Part shown: in pieces, positions 26,317-35,306 of the stretch
How the letters are laid out: each line of letters opens with the position of its first letter
How positions within the stretch are numbered: position 1 is the stretch's first letter
Assembly (NCBI GenBank): GCA_015654675.1
Contig: JAATGM010000030.1
Location: 1-64,000, forward strand
DNA: 64,000 nt
Reading direction: 5' to 3'
DNA from: Planctomycetota bacterium
Lineage (GTDB): Bacteria > Planctomycetota > Phycisphaerae > UBA1845 > UTPLA1
The notes under the pieces: model-generated
The model's input: the letters and a program-made list of their open reading frames with translations, nothing else
Told to the model about the DNA's origin: nothing
Database searches by the model: none
Made by a program: the position numbers and the translations under genes

Positions 26317-26322
26317 CTCCTT

Positions 26323-27648
26323 CTATGCTGGCGCGGGGCCACGCGCAATCTCCCGCATGACCTGGACGAGGAAGACAATGCCCAATGCCAGGTAGAGGCC
26401 TGCAAACCCCAATGTAGTGAAGACCACATCTCCAGTGTTAACCTGACGAGACCCTGAGTCGGCCGTGCGAAGCAGACCGTGGATCATCCACGGTTGCCGA
26501 CCTAGTTCCGTCGTCCACCAGCCGGCGGTCGTGGCGATATACGGGAACGGCACGCTGAGCATCAACGCCCAGAGCACGCTTCGCGCCTTCAGAAGTTTGC
26601 CGCGCCAGAGGAGGAAAGCCGCGGCGGCCATTACGAGCGTGAGAATCGTCCCCAGCCCGACCATGATGTGGTAGGAGTAATAAAGCAATTCCACATTGCG
26701 GGGCCATTCGCTCTCGGGAAAGTCGTTCAGGCCCTTAACGGTGCTTCCGAAGCTTCCGTAGCACAGGAAACTCAGCACACCTGGAACGACGATCGGGTTC
26801 TCGAGTTTGCGAGTCTTCATGTTCGGCTGGCCGATGATTGCCAGCTCTGCGTCCGGGCCGCCGCGAAAGAGGCCCTCCATGGCCGCGAGTGTCACGGGCT
26901 TATATTGTGCAACCATCTTTCCCTGGCGGTCACCAGTCGGGAAGGCAACGACGAGACAGGCCAGGAGGCCGGTGACCACGCCCACCTTCAGACAAATCCG
27001 AGCGTGTTCGGCATACTTGCCCATGAGCGACCAGTAAGCGCCCACGGCCGCTACAACGAAGGACGCGGTAATGACGGAGGCCGTCATGTTGTGCGCGTAT
27101 TGCCAGATCGCCCACGGATTGAAGACGAATTCCCAGAAATCCTTCAGATGCAATGCGCCGTCCGGGCCGAGCACGTAGCCGACGGGGTGCTGCATGAACG
27201 CATTGGTCGTGATGATGAAATAGCCCGAGAGCCAGGCGCCCAGGAATAGTGCCAGGGCCACCGCCAGATGCCCCCGCTTTCCCAGCCGTTTCTCGCCAAA
27301 GAGAAACAGACCCAGAAACGCGGATTCGAGAATAAACGCAAACACTCCCTCCATCGCCAAGGTCTGACCGATGACCTCGCCCGCAAAGTTGGAGAACCGG
27401 GCCCAGTTCGTGCCGAACTGAAACTCCATCGGGATGCCCGTCACGACGCCCATGGCGAAATTGAGGCCGAAGATCCGCGCCCAGAAGCGGGCTACTTCGT
27501 TAGAGCGTTCGTCCCCGCTGCGCATCGCCATGATCTTGAAGATCACGATGAGCAACGCCAACCCCATGCTCAGCTGCGGAAACAGATAGTGGTAGGTGAT
27601 CGTGAACGCGAACTGGATGCGGTGCCACAATAGTCCGGTGTCGGTCAT
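26323..27648 (-). CDS. cydA: Cytochrome bd oxidase subunit I
   Basis: A 441-residue membrane protein. 'FAFTITYHYLFPQLSMGLA' carries the haem b595 ligand His near residue 20. 'GNFAMGV'-type sequence appears as 'FGLNFAMGVVTGIPMEFQFG'. The quinol-binding segment includes 'KPVTLAAMEGLF', and 'ELGRQPWMIHGLLRT' is the conserved GRQPW motif. The Q-loop is of the short type judging by overall length. The gene order STAS-cydA-cydB on one strand suggests one operon. Confidence 0.93.
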   Translation of the reverse strand: MTDTGLLWHRIQFAFTITYHYLFPQLSMGLALLIVIFKIMAMRSGDERSNEVARFWARIFGLNFAMGVVTGIPMEFQFGTNWARFSNFAGEVIGQTLAMEGVFAFILESAFLGLFLFGEKRLGKRGHLAVALALFLGAWLSGYFIITTNAFMQHPVGYVLGPDGALHLKDFWEFVFNPWAIWQYAHNMTASVITASFVVAAVGAYWSLMGKYAEHARICLKVGVVTGLLACLVVAFPTGDRQGKMVAQYKPVTLAAMEGLFRGGPDAELAIIGQPNMKTRKLENPIVVPGVLSFLCYGSFGSTVKGLNDFPESEWPRNVELLYYSYHIMVGLGTILTLVMAAAAFLLWRGKLLKARSVLWALMLSVPFPYIATTAGWWTTELGRQPWMIHGLLRTADSGSRQVNTGDVVFTTLGFAGLYLALGIVFLVQVMREIARGPAPA

Positions 27649-27724
27649 CGAAAACGCTCCGCCGGCAGCGCCCCGGGCGTGGGGCGAGATCGTTGGTCCC
27701 TGCGTGAAGGCTCGCTGCTTTCAA

Positions 27725-28144
27725 TCAGCGCGGCGGCGCTGGAGCCGCGAGTTCCGCGATAGCCCGGTCCTCTGAGGGAAAGACCTGAAAGAGCGAGTTG
27801 AGCCGGGTGATTTCCAGCTCCGCGCTCAGTTGAGCGGATGGGTTGATGATGCCGACTCGCGCATGGGCGGCCATTCGTCTTCGAAGCGCCTGGACGAGGT
27901 ACGCGACCGTCACGGAGTCACATTCCGTCGCGTCCTTGAAGTCGAAGAGCAAGGGTCGTGTAAATGCGTCCCCGCTCCGCGCCGTCATCTTGTCCATCGC
28001 CGCTTCTTGCGCTCCGATTTCCTTGCCTACCGGTCCCTGCAGACGGATCACGCGCACCCCGCGGATGTCCTGAACCTCCCGGATGAAATGGGGTATGGCG
28101 TCGGGCGCGGGTGTCGCGAGCCCCAGAATAGAGTGCAGGTCCAT
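27725..28144 (-). CDS. STAS-domain (anti-sigma antagonist-like) protein
   Basis: About 139 residues from the ATG at 28144. 'DIRGVRVIRLQGPVGKEIGA', 'LLFDFKDATECDSVTVAYLV' and 'ARVGIINPSAQLSAELEITR' follow the beta-alpha order of STAS domains. The Asp-Ser-Val triplet ('CDSVTV') sits where the phosphorylated Ser of anti-anti-sigma factors lies. It is 76 bases upstream of cydA on the same strand and may be co-transcribed. Its kinase partner is not in view; a SpoIIE-type phosphatase gene is at 55-56.5 kb. Confidence 0.7.
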   Translation of the reverse strand: MDLHSILGLATPAPDAIPHFIREVQDIRGVRVIRLQGPVGKEIGAQEAAMDKMTARSGDAFTRPLLFDFKDATECDSVTVAYLVQALRRRMAAHARVGIINPSAQLSAELEITRLNSLFQVFPSEDRAIAELAAPAPPR

Positions 28145-28383
28145 ACAATCCTCTATGTTGAATCGCGAGTGTGGTATGCTGCGGGTCCATCGGCCAATCC
28201 GCATTGTACCCTAACGAACGCGGCGGTATGGGTCGGTACGCGGACGCGAATCCTCATTTCAGGCGTTTTCTGGCTTAGTAGCAGGCCAACTGTCCGCGCT
28301 CCACGCTTAGGATTGCAGTGAGGGTGATTTTGTTTCGCTGAACACCCCATATCACGACACCACCGAGTTGAAAGGAGATACAA

Positions 28384-29205
28384 ATGCCGACGATCACGAC
28401 CAAAGACGGAACAGAGATTTACTTTAAGGACTGGGGCACGGGACAGCCCATCGTCTTCAGCCACGGCTGGCCGCTGACCGCCGATGCGTGGGACGACCAG
28501 ATGCTCTTCTTGGGTGATCGCGGTTTCAGGGTCATTGCGCATGATCGACGCGGCCACGGTCGATCCAGCCAGCCGTGGAACGGCAATGAAATGGACACTT
28601 ACGCCGACGACCTCGCGGCGCTGACCGAAGCGCTGGACCTGAAGAGCGCAGTCCACATCGGCCACTCAACCGGCGGCGGCGAAGTCGCGCGATATATCGG
28701 GCGGCATGGAACGAAGCGCGTCGCCAAGTCCGTCCTGATCGGCGCGGTACCGCCGCTGATGCTGAAGACCGCAGCCAATCCCGGCGGGCTGCCCCTCGAC
28801 GTTTTCGACGGACTCCGCGCTCAGTTCCTGGCCGATCGTTCACAGTTTTTCAAAGACTTGAGCTCGCCGTTTTACGGCGCTAACCGCACCGGGGCGAAAG
28901 TGTCGCAGGGCCTGCGCGACTCTTTCTGGTTTCAGGGAATGCAGGGCAGCATGAAGGGGCTGTATGAGTGCATCAAGGCATTCTCCGAGACCGACTTCAC
29001 CGAAGATCTGAAAAAGATCAATGTCCCGACGCTGATTCTCCATGGCGACGATGATCAGATCGTGCCGATCGGCGCGTCGGCCATGCTGTCGTCGAAGCTG
29101 GTCAAGGGCGCGCAGCTCAAGCTCATTAAGGGTGCGCCACACGGCATGTGTTCGACCCGCAAGGACGACATCAACGCCGCGCTGTTGGAGTTTCTGAAGG
29201 CCTAG
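28384..29205 (+). CDS. Alpha/beta hydrolase (cofactor-free haloperoxidase/esterase type)
   Basis: A 273-residue alpha/beta hydrolase starting at the ATG at 28384 with AAAGGAG upstream. Its motifs are '[20 protein letters not shown]', the oxyanion region '[19 protein letters not shown]', the nucleophile 'IGHSTGGGE', the acid '[10 protein letters not shown]' and the final His '[10 protein letters not shown]'. This set is typical of the non-haem chloroperoxidase/arylesterase group. The likely activity is ester or perhydrolase chemistry; the substrate is unknown. Preceded by 180 bases of intergenic sequence shared with the divergent STAS gene. Confidence 0.9.
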   Translation: MPTITTKDGTEIYFKDWGTGQPIVFSHGWPLTADAWDDQMLFLGDRGFRVIAHDRRGHGRSSQPWNGNEMDTYADDLAALTEALDLKSAVHIGHSTGGGEVARYIGRHGTKRVAKSVLIGAVPPLMLKTAANPGGLPLDVFDGLRAQFLADRSQFFKDLSSPFYGANRTGAKVSQGLRDSFWFQGMQGSMKGLYECIKAFSETDFTEDLKKINVPTLILHGDDDQIVPIGASAMLSSKLVKGAQLKLIKGAPHGMCSTRKDDINAALLEFLKA

Positions 29206-29275
29206 GCGGGCGGATCTCGAAACGCGCCTTCACCGGCGCCTTTCGGTGACTCGATCTGGAGAATGGAGATTGATC

Positions 29276-29758
29276 ATGAGCACGTTGACCGCAAAATCGC
29301 CCATCCTCGCCCCACCGTTTTCACTTGAGACGGCCATACGGAAAGTGCGATCGGCCGAAGACGGCTGGAACTCGCGCGATCCGGAACGGGTGTCGCTGGC
29401 CTATACCGAGGACTCCGTCTGGCGAAACCGCAGCGAGTTCATCGTCGGGCGGGACGCGATTCGAAAGTTCCTGGCCGGTAAGTGGGATCGCGAACTTGAA
29501 TACCGGCTGGTCAAGGCGCTGTGGGCATTCAGCGAGAACCGGATCGCCGTGCGCTTCCAGTACGAATGGCACAACAGCGACGGCGCCTGGTTCCGCAGCT
29601 ACGGCAACGAACAGTGGGAGTTCGATGAACGCGGATTGATGCGGCGCCGCGAAGCCAGCATCAACGACGTTTCGATTCTTGCGGCCGATCGCAAGTTCTT
29701 CTGGCCGGCGCCCGGTCCTCGACCGGCGGACCACCCCGGCATTCCCGAGGCCGAGTGA
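29276..29758 (+). CDS. SnoaL-like/NTF2-fold protein (DUF1348 type)
   Basis: 160 residues from the ATG at 29276, with GGAGA upstream. '[20 protein letters not shown]', '[20 protein letters not shown]', '[20 protein letters not shown]' and '[13 protein letters not shown]' form the DUF1348 signature, a small alpha/beta cone-shaped fold of the NTF2 superfamily. Enzymatic function is not established; some members are annotated as cyclases or stress proteins. It follows the hydrolase with a 70-base gap. Confidence 0.85.
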   Translation: MSTLTAKSPILAPPFSLETAIRKVRSAEDGWNSRDPERVSLAYTEDSVWRNRSEFIVGRDAIRKFLAGKWDRELEYRLVKALWAFSENRIAVRFQYEWHNSDGAWFRSYGNEQWEFDERGLMRRREASINDVSILAADRKFFWPAPGPRPADHPGIPEAE

Positions 29759-29832
29759 TTTCGTCTCGCCGCGCTCTATGATGCCGGCCGCTGAGCCCTT
29801 TTCTCGCGTGCAACCATGGTCTGGAGCAGACG

Positions 29833-31017
29833 ATGAGCGACATTCGACGAAGAGACTTCATCGCGGGCGCCGCATCGCTTGCTGCCGCAGCAGCGGTGAC
29901 CCTCGGCTCGCCAAGAGAGGTCGGCGCCGGCGACGCGAGCTTCATGAACAACGTTCCGGATCCGATCCTGTCGGGTGACGATCTGCCGACGTTCAAGTTC
30001 GCCCTTGAGAAGTCGGAAGGCCGCGTCAGCGGCTTGAGCTTTGCGAAGGAAGCCACCGTCAGGCAACTGCCGATCTCCAAAGGAATCGCGGGCGTCGCCA
30101 TGGGGCTCGCGCCGGGAGTCATGCGCGAGCTTCATTGGCATGCAACGGCGGCCGAGTGGGCGTTCGTGCAGGATGGGCGAGTCCGGACGACCGTGACCGG
30201 CCCCGGCGGTTACGAGGAGACCAACGATTTCGAGCCGGGCGACGTGTGGTATTTCCCGCGCGGGCACGCGCACGTTCTCGAGTGCCTGGGCGACCAGCCG
30301 TGCCACTTCATCCTGATGTTCGACAACGGCTATTTCTCTGAGTTCGGTACGTTCAGCATCACCGATTGGATCGGACATGTTCCCAAGCCGCTCCTGGCGA
30401 AGAACTTCGGCCTGCCGGAGTCAACCTTTGACGGGTTTCCCAAGAAAGAAGTATACTTCGCGAAAGGTGCACTGCCTCCGGCCAAGCCCGCGACGCCCGG
30501 CCAGGGCTGGAAACTGCCGCCGCTGACTCACAAGTATCGATTGCTCGCCAATCCGCCGCGCGTCAACAACAAAGGCGGCCGCCTCTGGCTCGTTGATTCC
30601 ACCTTGTTCCCAATCTCCACGACATTCACCGGGGCGGTTCTCGAGTTGGATCGGGGCGCCATGCGCGAACTGCATTGGCATCCGACGGCGGACGAGTGGC
30701 AGTATGTCTTGCAGGGGCAGGCCAGCGTGACGCTATTCGGTTCCGGCGGCCGCTATCGGGCCGAAAAACTCGAGCAAGGCGACGTCGGCTACATTCCGCA
30801 GGGCTACGGGCACTCGATCGAGAACGTCGGTTCCGGCACATGCCGCGTCCTCATCGGATTCAATTCCGGCATTTACGAAGAAATCGACCTTTCGGAATGG
30901 ATCGCCTCGAACCCGCCCGACGTATTGGCGACCAACTTCGGTCAGCCGGCAGCAGTGTTCGAAAAGTTTCCGCGCAAGGATGTATTCATCGCCCCCAACG
31001 ACGGTCCTTCAAAGTAA
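29833..31017 (+). CDS. Bicupin of the oxalate decarboxylase family, Tat-exported
   Basis: 394 residues. The N-terminus 'MSDIRRRDFIAGAASLAAAA' is a twin-arginine signal. Two cupin domains carry Mn-binding motifs: 'ELHWHATAAEWAFVQDG' with 'FPRGHAHVLE', and 'ELHWHPTADEWQYVLQG' with 'IPQGYGHSIE'. The active-site lid region reads 'FSEFGTFSITDWIGHVPK', where oxalate decarboxylases have a SENST motif, so the Glu is kept but the following Asn and Ser are replaced. The substrate is therefore likely oxalate or another acid, with decarboxylase or oxidase activity uncertain. Outer-envelope or periplasmic location is expected. Confidence 0.85.
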   Translation: MSDIRRRDFIAGAASLAAAAAVTLGSPREVGAGDASFMNNVPDPILSGDDLPTFKFALEKSEGRVSGLSFAKEATVRQLPISKGIAGVAMGLAPGVMRELHWHATAAEWAFVQDGRVRTTVTGPGGYEETNDFEPGDVWYFPRGHAHVLECLGDQPCHFILMFDNGYFSEFGTFSITDWIGHVPKPLLAKNFGLPESTFDGFPKKEVYFAKGALPPAKPATPGQGWKLPPLTHKYRLLANPPRVNNKGGRLWLVDSTLFPISTTFTGAVLELDRGAMRELHWHPTADEWQYVLQGQASVTLFGSGGRYRAEKLEQGDVGYIPQGYGHSIENVGSGTCRVLIGFNSGIYEEIDLSEWIASNPPDVLATNFGQPAAVFEKFPRKDVFIAPNDGPSK

Positions 31018-31187
31018 GGGCGTTCGCCGCCGGCAAGGTGCCACTTCATAAAAAGGGGCGGCGTATCCGGGCATTTGGGGGGGCCTGGCGCGATTCTTGT
31101 GCAGTCGAGGCCGTTAAAGGTGCGGCCCGACGCATTTCTTCTGGAAATCTGCAATTTCTCGCCATCCAGCGGACATTAGAAGTTAGC

Positions 31188-31892
31188 GTGTCGGAGGACA
31201 CATCTAGCGCGGTTGGTTCCAATCATATCCCCGCTCCCGCCGAACAGGCGCTGCGGGCCGACTTCGCCGCGCGCTTCAAGGGTTCCTTTCGGGCGTCATG
31301 GCTGATCGCGGCAGGCATACTGGGCGGAACGGCCATGGCCGACGACGTCGTTCAGGAAGCGGCCATCATCGCTCTCTCAAAATTCGCTCAGTTTCGGGCT
31401 GACTCGGACTTCAATGCATGGATTGCGCAGATCGTTCGCCATGTTGCGCATAACGTCTTTCGCAAAGAGCGCCGCCGCCGCACGCTGCCGCTGAACGACC
31501 AACTGAAGGATGAACGCGGCGGCGCGAGCGATCAAGTTCAATCGATCAACGGTCCGCACGCGGATGCCAATGGTGACCGTTTGGCGCTCGCCGCGCGCGG
31601 CATGCTTCCCGAGCAGCAACAGAGCTTCGACGACCAGGTCTTAAGCGCGCTGCGGCGGGTTGACACCACGGCGCGGGCGTGCCTGCTGCTGCGAACCGTC
31701 GAATGCCTTGAGTACGCTGAGATATCGCGGCTGCTGGGAATCCCAGAGGGCACGGCCATGAGCCATGTCCACCGAACGCGGGAGTTTCTGCGATTGAATC
31801 TCGTGACAGACGTGCGGAACGTCGCCGTACGCCCCGTCTCCGGTCAGATCGAAAGGCGAGCGAAAACGAATGAGCCAAGAACCATCCCATGA
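31188..31892 (+). CDS. ECF-type RNA polymerase sigma factor
   Basis: About 234 residues from a GTG at 31188; upstream frame extension runs over the bicupin gene and is not credible. Region 2 includes 'MADDVVQEAAIIALSKFAQF' and 'FNAWIAQIVRHVAHNVFRKE'. Region 4 is 'RACLLLRTVECLEYAEISRL' and 'EGTAMSHVHRTREFLRLNLV'. The stop overlaps the next gene by 23 bases. The pairing with a downstream membrane protein is the usual sigma/anti-sigma arrangement. It could control the TIGR03118 gene or the oxalate-related gene, but no promoter motif is proven. Confidence 0.8.
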   Translation: MSEDTSSAVGSNHIPAPAEQALRADFAARFKGSFRASWLIAAGILGGTAMADDVVQEAAIIALSKFAQFRADSDFNAWIAQIVRHVAHNVFRKERRRRTLPLNDQLKDERGGASDQVQSINGPHADANGDRLALAARGMLPEQQQSFDDQVLSALRRVDTTARACLLLRTVECLEYAEISRLLGIPEGTAMSHVHRTREFLRLNLVTDVRNVAVRPVSGQIERRAKTNEPRTIP

Positions 31893-32676
31893 TCGAGGCC
31901 GCAAGGTCGATCACGGCGTCAACGGCCAGGGCGAGCCGCCGCATTTGACGCGCGCGACGACCAACCGCAACGGCGCTGGAATCGCACCGGATTGCCAGGG
32001 GCCGATCGATGACGCCATCAGACGGCAGTTCGAGCCGCCGACCGGCGATGCCGTACTGGCGCGCGTTCTCGCCGCCGCGTCGGCCGCCGACTCGGGCGGA
32101 ACGTCGCTTCGCATCGCACCGCTAAGGCGCCGCGCCCTGCCGTGGGCAATTGCCGCGGCCGTCGGACTCGTCGTCATGGCCGGCTCCTGGCGGCTCGTCC
32201 GGCCCGCCATTTCCCCGCCTGACAGGGGTAGCGTGCCGTCATCGATTCTCAGCGGGACGCTGGAGCAAGTGTACGGACAGGCGGTCGCCTCGGGCTTCAG
32301 GCCGGCGTGGAAATGTAAGACGGATAAACAGTTCGCCATGACGACCTATTCGCGTTTCGGCACGGGCTTGTTGCTGGCGGAACATGAACCGGCGCTCCAG
32401 CCGATGGGCTGGTCGTATTGCGACAGCATCAGCCGGCATACCGCCATGCTGCTTCTCTCCGTGAACGGTCGAAATGTGATTGTGTATATCGATCGCGCCG
32501 AGCACGATCCGGGACAAAAGCTTCCGAGCGACCCGCGGTTGAAGTTGTTCAGGAAGGAGATCGGCCCGCTGGTTCTCTATGAGCTTTCGCCGCTCGACCG
32601 TGCGAATGTGCTCGATCTTTTCTATCGGAAGGAGATTCCGAAGGATTGGTTGAGCGGTTGGACTTACGAAAACTGA
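31870..32676 (+). CDS. Membrane protein, putative anti-sigma factor
   Basis: 268 residues overlapping the sigma factor end. A soluble N-terminal part of about 90 residues contains 'IDDAIRRQFEPPTGDAVLAR', followed by one membrane helix ('ALPWAIAAAVGLVVMAGSW') and an extracytoplasmic domain with two Cys ('WKCKTDKQFAMTT', 'MGWSYCDSISRH'). One-membrane-pass topology with a cytoplasmic N-terminal part is typical of anti-sigma factors. No HxxxCxxC zinc motif is visible. Its role as anti-sigma is inferred from gene order. Confidence 0.6.
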   Translation: MSQEPSHDRGRKVDHGVNGQGEPPHLTRATTNRNGAGIAPDCQGPIDDAIRRQFEPPTGDAVLARVLAAASAADSGGTSLRIAPLRRRALPWAIAAAVGLVVMAGSWRLVRPAISPPDRGSVPSSILSGTLEQVYGQAVASGFRPAWKCKTDKQFAMTTYSRFGTGLLLAEHEPALQPMGWSYCDSISRHTAMLLLSVNGRNVIVYIDRAEHDPGQKLPSDPRLKLFRKEIGPLVLYELSPLDRANVLDLFYRKEIPKDWLSGWTYEN

Positions 32677-32705
32677 CTCGCCGATGTGATTCCAACAATA
32701 AAAAA

Positions 32706-32730
32706 CGGGCGCCCCACTGATGGGCGCCCG
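32706..32730 (-). terminator. Intrinsic terminator of the TIGR03118 gene
   Basis: CGGGCGCCC and GGGCGCCCG form a 9-base stem with a 7-base loop. Reading leftward, the stem is followed by a T run (TTTTTTATT), the mark of an intrinsic terminator. It is just downstream of the leftward gene at 32766-33938. Confidence 0.8.
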
Positions 32731-32765
32731 CCACACCAAGCCCCTCCTGGCGTGAGGGAGGCAAA

Positions 32766-33938
32766 TCAAGCACGGCGTCGTCGAGAGGCGAACACGCCTC
32801 CCCAAGCAGACGCGATCAATGCCACGGTCATCGGCTCGGGAACGTCGATCCGCCCGTAGAGACCGTGGTCTTCCTTATCCGGGCCCGCCGCAAAGAACAG
32901 CGTGTTGGTCGGCTGGTCATTCAGGCCGTTGCCGAATTCCAGGCCCCATAGCCCATCGACTTCAAGTTCACTCCCGCTGGCATCAGACAGAGCTCCCAGC
33001 AGCGCGCCGGTCAGTGGATTGAATGCGTTAATGCGGCCGTCGCCAAAGTTCCCCACCAACAGCGCGTTGCTGAATGCGCCAAAGTTGGAAGGCGCGATGG
33101 TCATGCCCCAGGGCGAATTGAGCGGGCCCTGGCTGATCAGGCGGTGGTCCAGCGATCCATCCAGATTGAATATGTTGACGAAACCATTGCCGGCGCCCGG
33201 CATGTCATCGACACCGCCCGGACCGAGCAGCGCATAACTCACGTAGATCTTGTTGTTGAATGTGCGCACATTGAATGGATTGAAGCCGGCCGGCAGGGTG
33301 GGGTCCTGGAACGCGGATGAAAGTGCCGCGTTGAATGCGTAATTGCTATTGAACGCGTCGATCCGGCCGTTGTGAAAATCGGTCGCCAGAAGATGCGTAT
33401 CAGACGTGGACGCGAGGCCCTTGTAGACCGCTCCGCCTTTCGAGCGATCGGCGACTTTGAAGCTGGAGGTCGATGGAGAGGGAGGCGAGCCAACGCCCGG
33501 ATTCCACGCGGCCAGAATGCCATCCTCGGTCGCCCAGATAAACCGCGCCGGACCCGATTGCGCCCCCTGGCTGACCACGTAGTCGCTGCCGCCGTTGAAG
33601 ACGATGCCCGTTGGGCTGCCGCCCGTAGCGGTGGACGGCCCCGGGACGTCGACGACCAGACTCTGTGGATTTCCATCGCCGTCGTAGAGCGTGGATTTAC
33701 TGCCGTGGTTTGACGAGACCCACACAAAGCCATTCGGATTGAAGACCACGCCCCACGCGTTGATGAGATTCGGGTCGGTGTGCGCGGCGGCTCCGGGCTG
33801 ATCGGACACGAGATTTGTCCGCACGTACTGCGCGTGCGATTCCACTGCGAGCGGCCCCGTCAGAACGATCAGGCCCAGGGTAACGGCCGGCCGAAACGGT
33901 CGCATTCGGCGCGTCGCGAAAACTGAATTCCATTGCAT
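32766..33938 (-). CDS. TIGR03118 family PEP-CTERM protein
   Basis: About 390 residues from the ATG at 33938, with AAGGAG six bases upstream. The signal peptide ends near 'PLAVESHAQ'. The body has the TIGR03118 pattern ('DPNLINAWGVVFNPNGFVWV', 'ADRSKGGAVYKGLASTSDTH', 'GNFGDGRINAFNPLTGALLG'), which suggests a repeat-containing beta propeller. The tail 'VPEPMTVALIASAWGGVFAS' plus RRRRA is a PEP-CTERM signal. It is exported and likely surface-anchored; function unknown. It has its own terminator (32706-32730). Confidence 0.85.
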   Translation of the reverse strand: MQWNSVFATRRMRPFRPAVTLGLIVLTGPLAVESHAQYVRTNLVSDQPGAAAHTDPNLINAWGVVFNPNGFVWVSSNHGSKSTLYDGDGNPQSLVVDVPGPSTATGGSPTGIVFNGGSDYVVSQGAQSGPARFIWATEDGILAAWNPGVGSPPSPSTSSFKVADRSKGGAVYKGLASTSDTHLLATDFHNGRIDAFNSNYAFNAALSSAFQDPTLPAGFNPFNVRTFNNKIYVSYALLGPGGVDDMPGAGNGFVNIFNLDGSLDHRLISQGPLNSPWGMTIAPSNFGAFSNALLVGNFGDGRINAFNPLTGALLGALSDASGSELEVDGLWGLEFGNGLNDQPTNTLFFAAGPDKEDHGLYGRIDVPEPMTVALIASAWGGVFASRRRRA

Positions 33939-34175
33939 CACATTCTCCTTATTTTGGTCAGGAGAATCCCCCGAATCTTGAAACGAACCCGGCTTGGCCC
34001 CTGCTGGTCGTCACAAATCGCGCAGCATACGTCTGCCGCGCTCGGCGGAATGTCTCCTTTCGTACAATGTCGCACGCGGGGGAGCGCCATTGCACGAACG
34101 CGCAATGAATTAGGAGGATTGCATTACCCGTTTTGGGGAAGATCAGGTCCGGCGGGTCATCGCACCGTGCATCCG

Positions 34176-34664
34176 CTAGCGTTTGCCGGAACGAATGGTG
34201 GTTGGGACTTCGATACCGAGTGCAGTGGCGAGCGAGATTTGGTGGTCCTGCTCTTGAATGAGTATCTCGCGGATATGCTCGGCCATCGCGTACTCACCCA
34301 CGGCTTCGCACTGCGTGATGCGTTCGCGATAATTTCGAATGGTCTCGGTCTCATTCTCAAGATCGAATCGCAGCATGTCCTTTGCGTTTTTCGAGGTGCG
34401 AACGTGCTTGGGGGCGACCACCGGCATTCCGCCCAGATAATCGATCTGCTTTGACAGGATGAGGGCGTGCTGAAGCTCTTCGCCGGCGTGGACCGCCAGC
34501 TCGGCGGCGATATTCATGTATTCGGCGCCCTTGAGCACCTGCGAATAGACGACGTAGGCGATGATCGCCTGGTATTCGCGGGCGAGATCTTCGTTCAAGA
34601 GGTCGATGAGCTGGGCCCGAGTGATCGACTTCGCGCCATTGGCCTTGGAGGTCGCACGCGCCAT
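34176..34664 (-). CDS. Ferritin-like diiron protein
   Basis: 162 residues. Helices carry 'DLAREYQAIIAYVVYSQVLK' and 'AELAVHAGEELQHALILSKQ', the ExxH pattern of ferritin-like proteins, and 'EQDHQISLATALG' near the end gives another E..H. The family resembles bacterioferritin/Dps-like proteins; an iron-storage or oxidative-stress role is likely. It stands alone, with an intergenic gap to the neighbouring leftward gene. Confidence 0.8.
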   Translation of the reverse strand: MARATSKANGAKSITRAQLIDLLNEDLAREYQAIIAYVVYSQVLKGAEYMNIAAELAVHAGEELQHALILSKQIDYLGGMPVVAPKHVRTSKNAKDMLRFDLENETETIRNYRERITQCEAVGEYAMAEHIREILIQEQDHQISLATALGIEVPTTIRSGKR

Positions 34665-34720
34665 GATTACATCTCCTGAATTGCCGCCGGTGGAAATTGG
34701 TCGGCGAGCATCGCGCTATC

Positions 34721-35179
34721 TTAGCCAGCTTTCAAAATCCGGTCGAACGAAGCGAAACGATTAGTCGGCGCGCTTCGCGATCGCGCCGCTCGTTCGATTG
34801 GAGCGAATCCCGCCCGGGACGTTGCGCAGCCCAGGTCTGTTATCTCGTATCGAGCGTTGAGTGGGGGCTGATGCTCGCGGCCAGAAACAGTTTGTTTCGA
34901 TAGCGAAGCAGACGGAATGTCATTATCGCTGGGCGACGGCAAGAGTGCGCCGATCAACGTTGCAATACCGAGCAGCGAATAGGCCGAGCGAGCAAGACCC
35001 AATCCGAGTAACACTGTCAGAATGTTGTGTCCCGTCAGTCCTTGGAGACCCAGAATGATGCCGCCGAGCACAGTGAGGCATTTTCCGATCAAACTCCATC
35101 GTCCGGCGGGCAGCCAACTGAGATGGCCGCGCGGGAATTCGTTTCTTGCTCGGCCATTTTGTTGCGTTGTTATCGACAC
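34721..35179 (-). CDS. DUF378-like small membrane protein
   Basis: 152 residues. A two-helix hydrophobic core 'VLGGIILGLQGLTGHNILTV' and 'GLARSAYSLLGIATLIGALL' resembles the short DUF378/YuzA family ('..GGLNWGL...ARiiYiLVGlaal.g'). The N- and C-terminal tails are Arg/Ser-rich and unlike the family. The gene may be longer than the true product. Membrane-located; function unknown. Confidence 0.55.
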   Translation of the reverse strand: MSITTQQNGRARNEFPRGHLSWLPAGRWSLIGKCLTVLGGIILGLQGLTGHNILTVLLGLGLARSAYSLLGIATLIGALLPSPSDNDIPSASLSKQTVSGREHQPPLNARYEITDLGCATSRAGFAPIERAARSRSAPTNRFASFDRILKAG

Positions 35180-35306
35180 CGGGTTGCCCTCAAAGGTTGT
35201 GGAAGTATCTGAGGGCGGCGGTGACGTCCGGCTGAAATGTATCTAAAGCAGGTTTCATCGTGTCGTCTGAGAAGCCCATCGTTGGCCCGGCGCGTGCGAT
35301 GGAGCG

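Noticed and set aside
30675-31187. N-terminal extension of the sigma factor frame
   Set aside because: It overlaps the bicupin gene in another frame and has no sigma-like sequence; the GTG at 31188 fits better.
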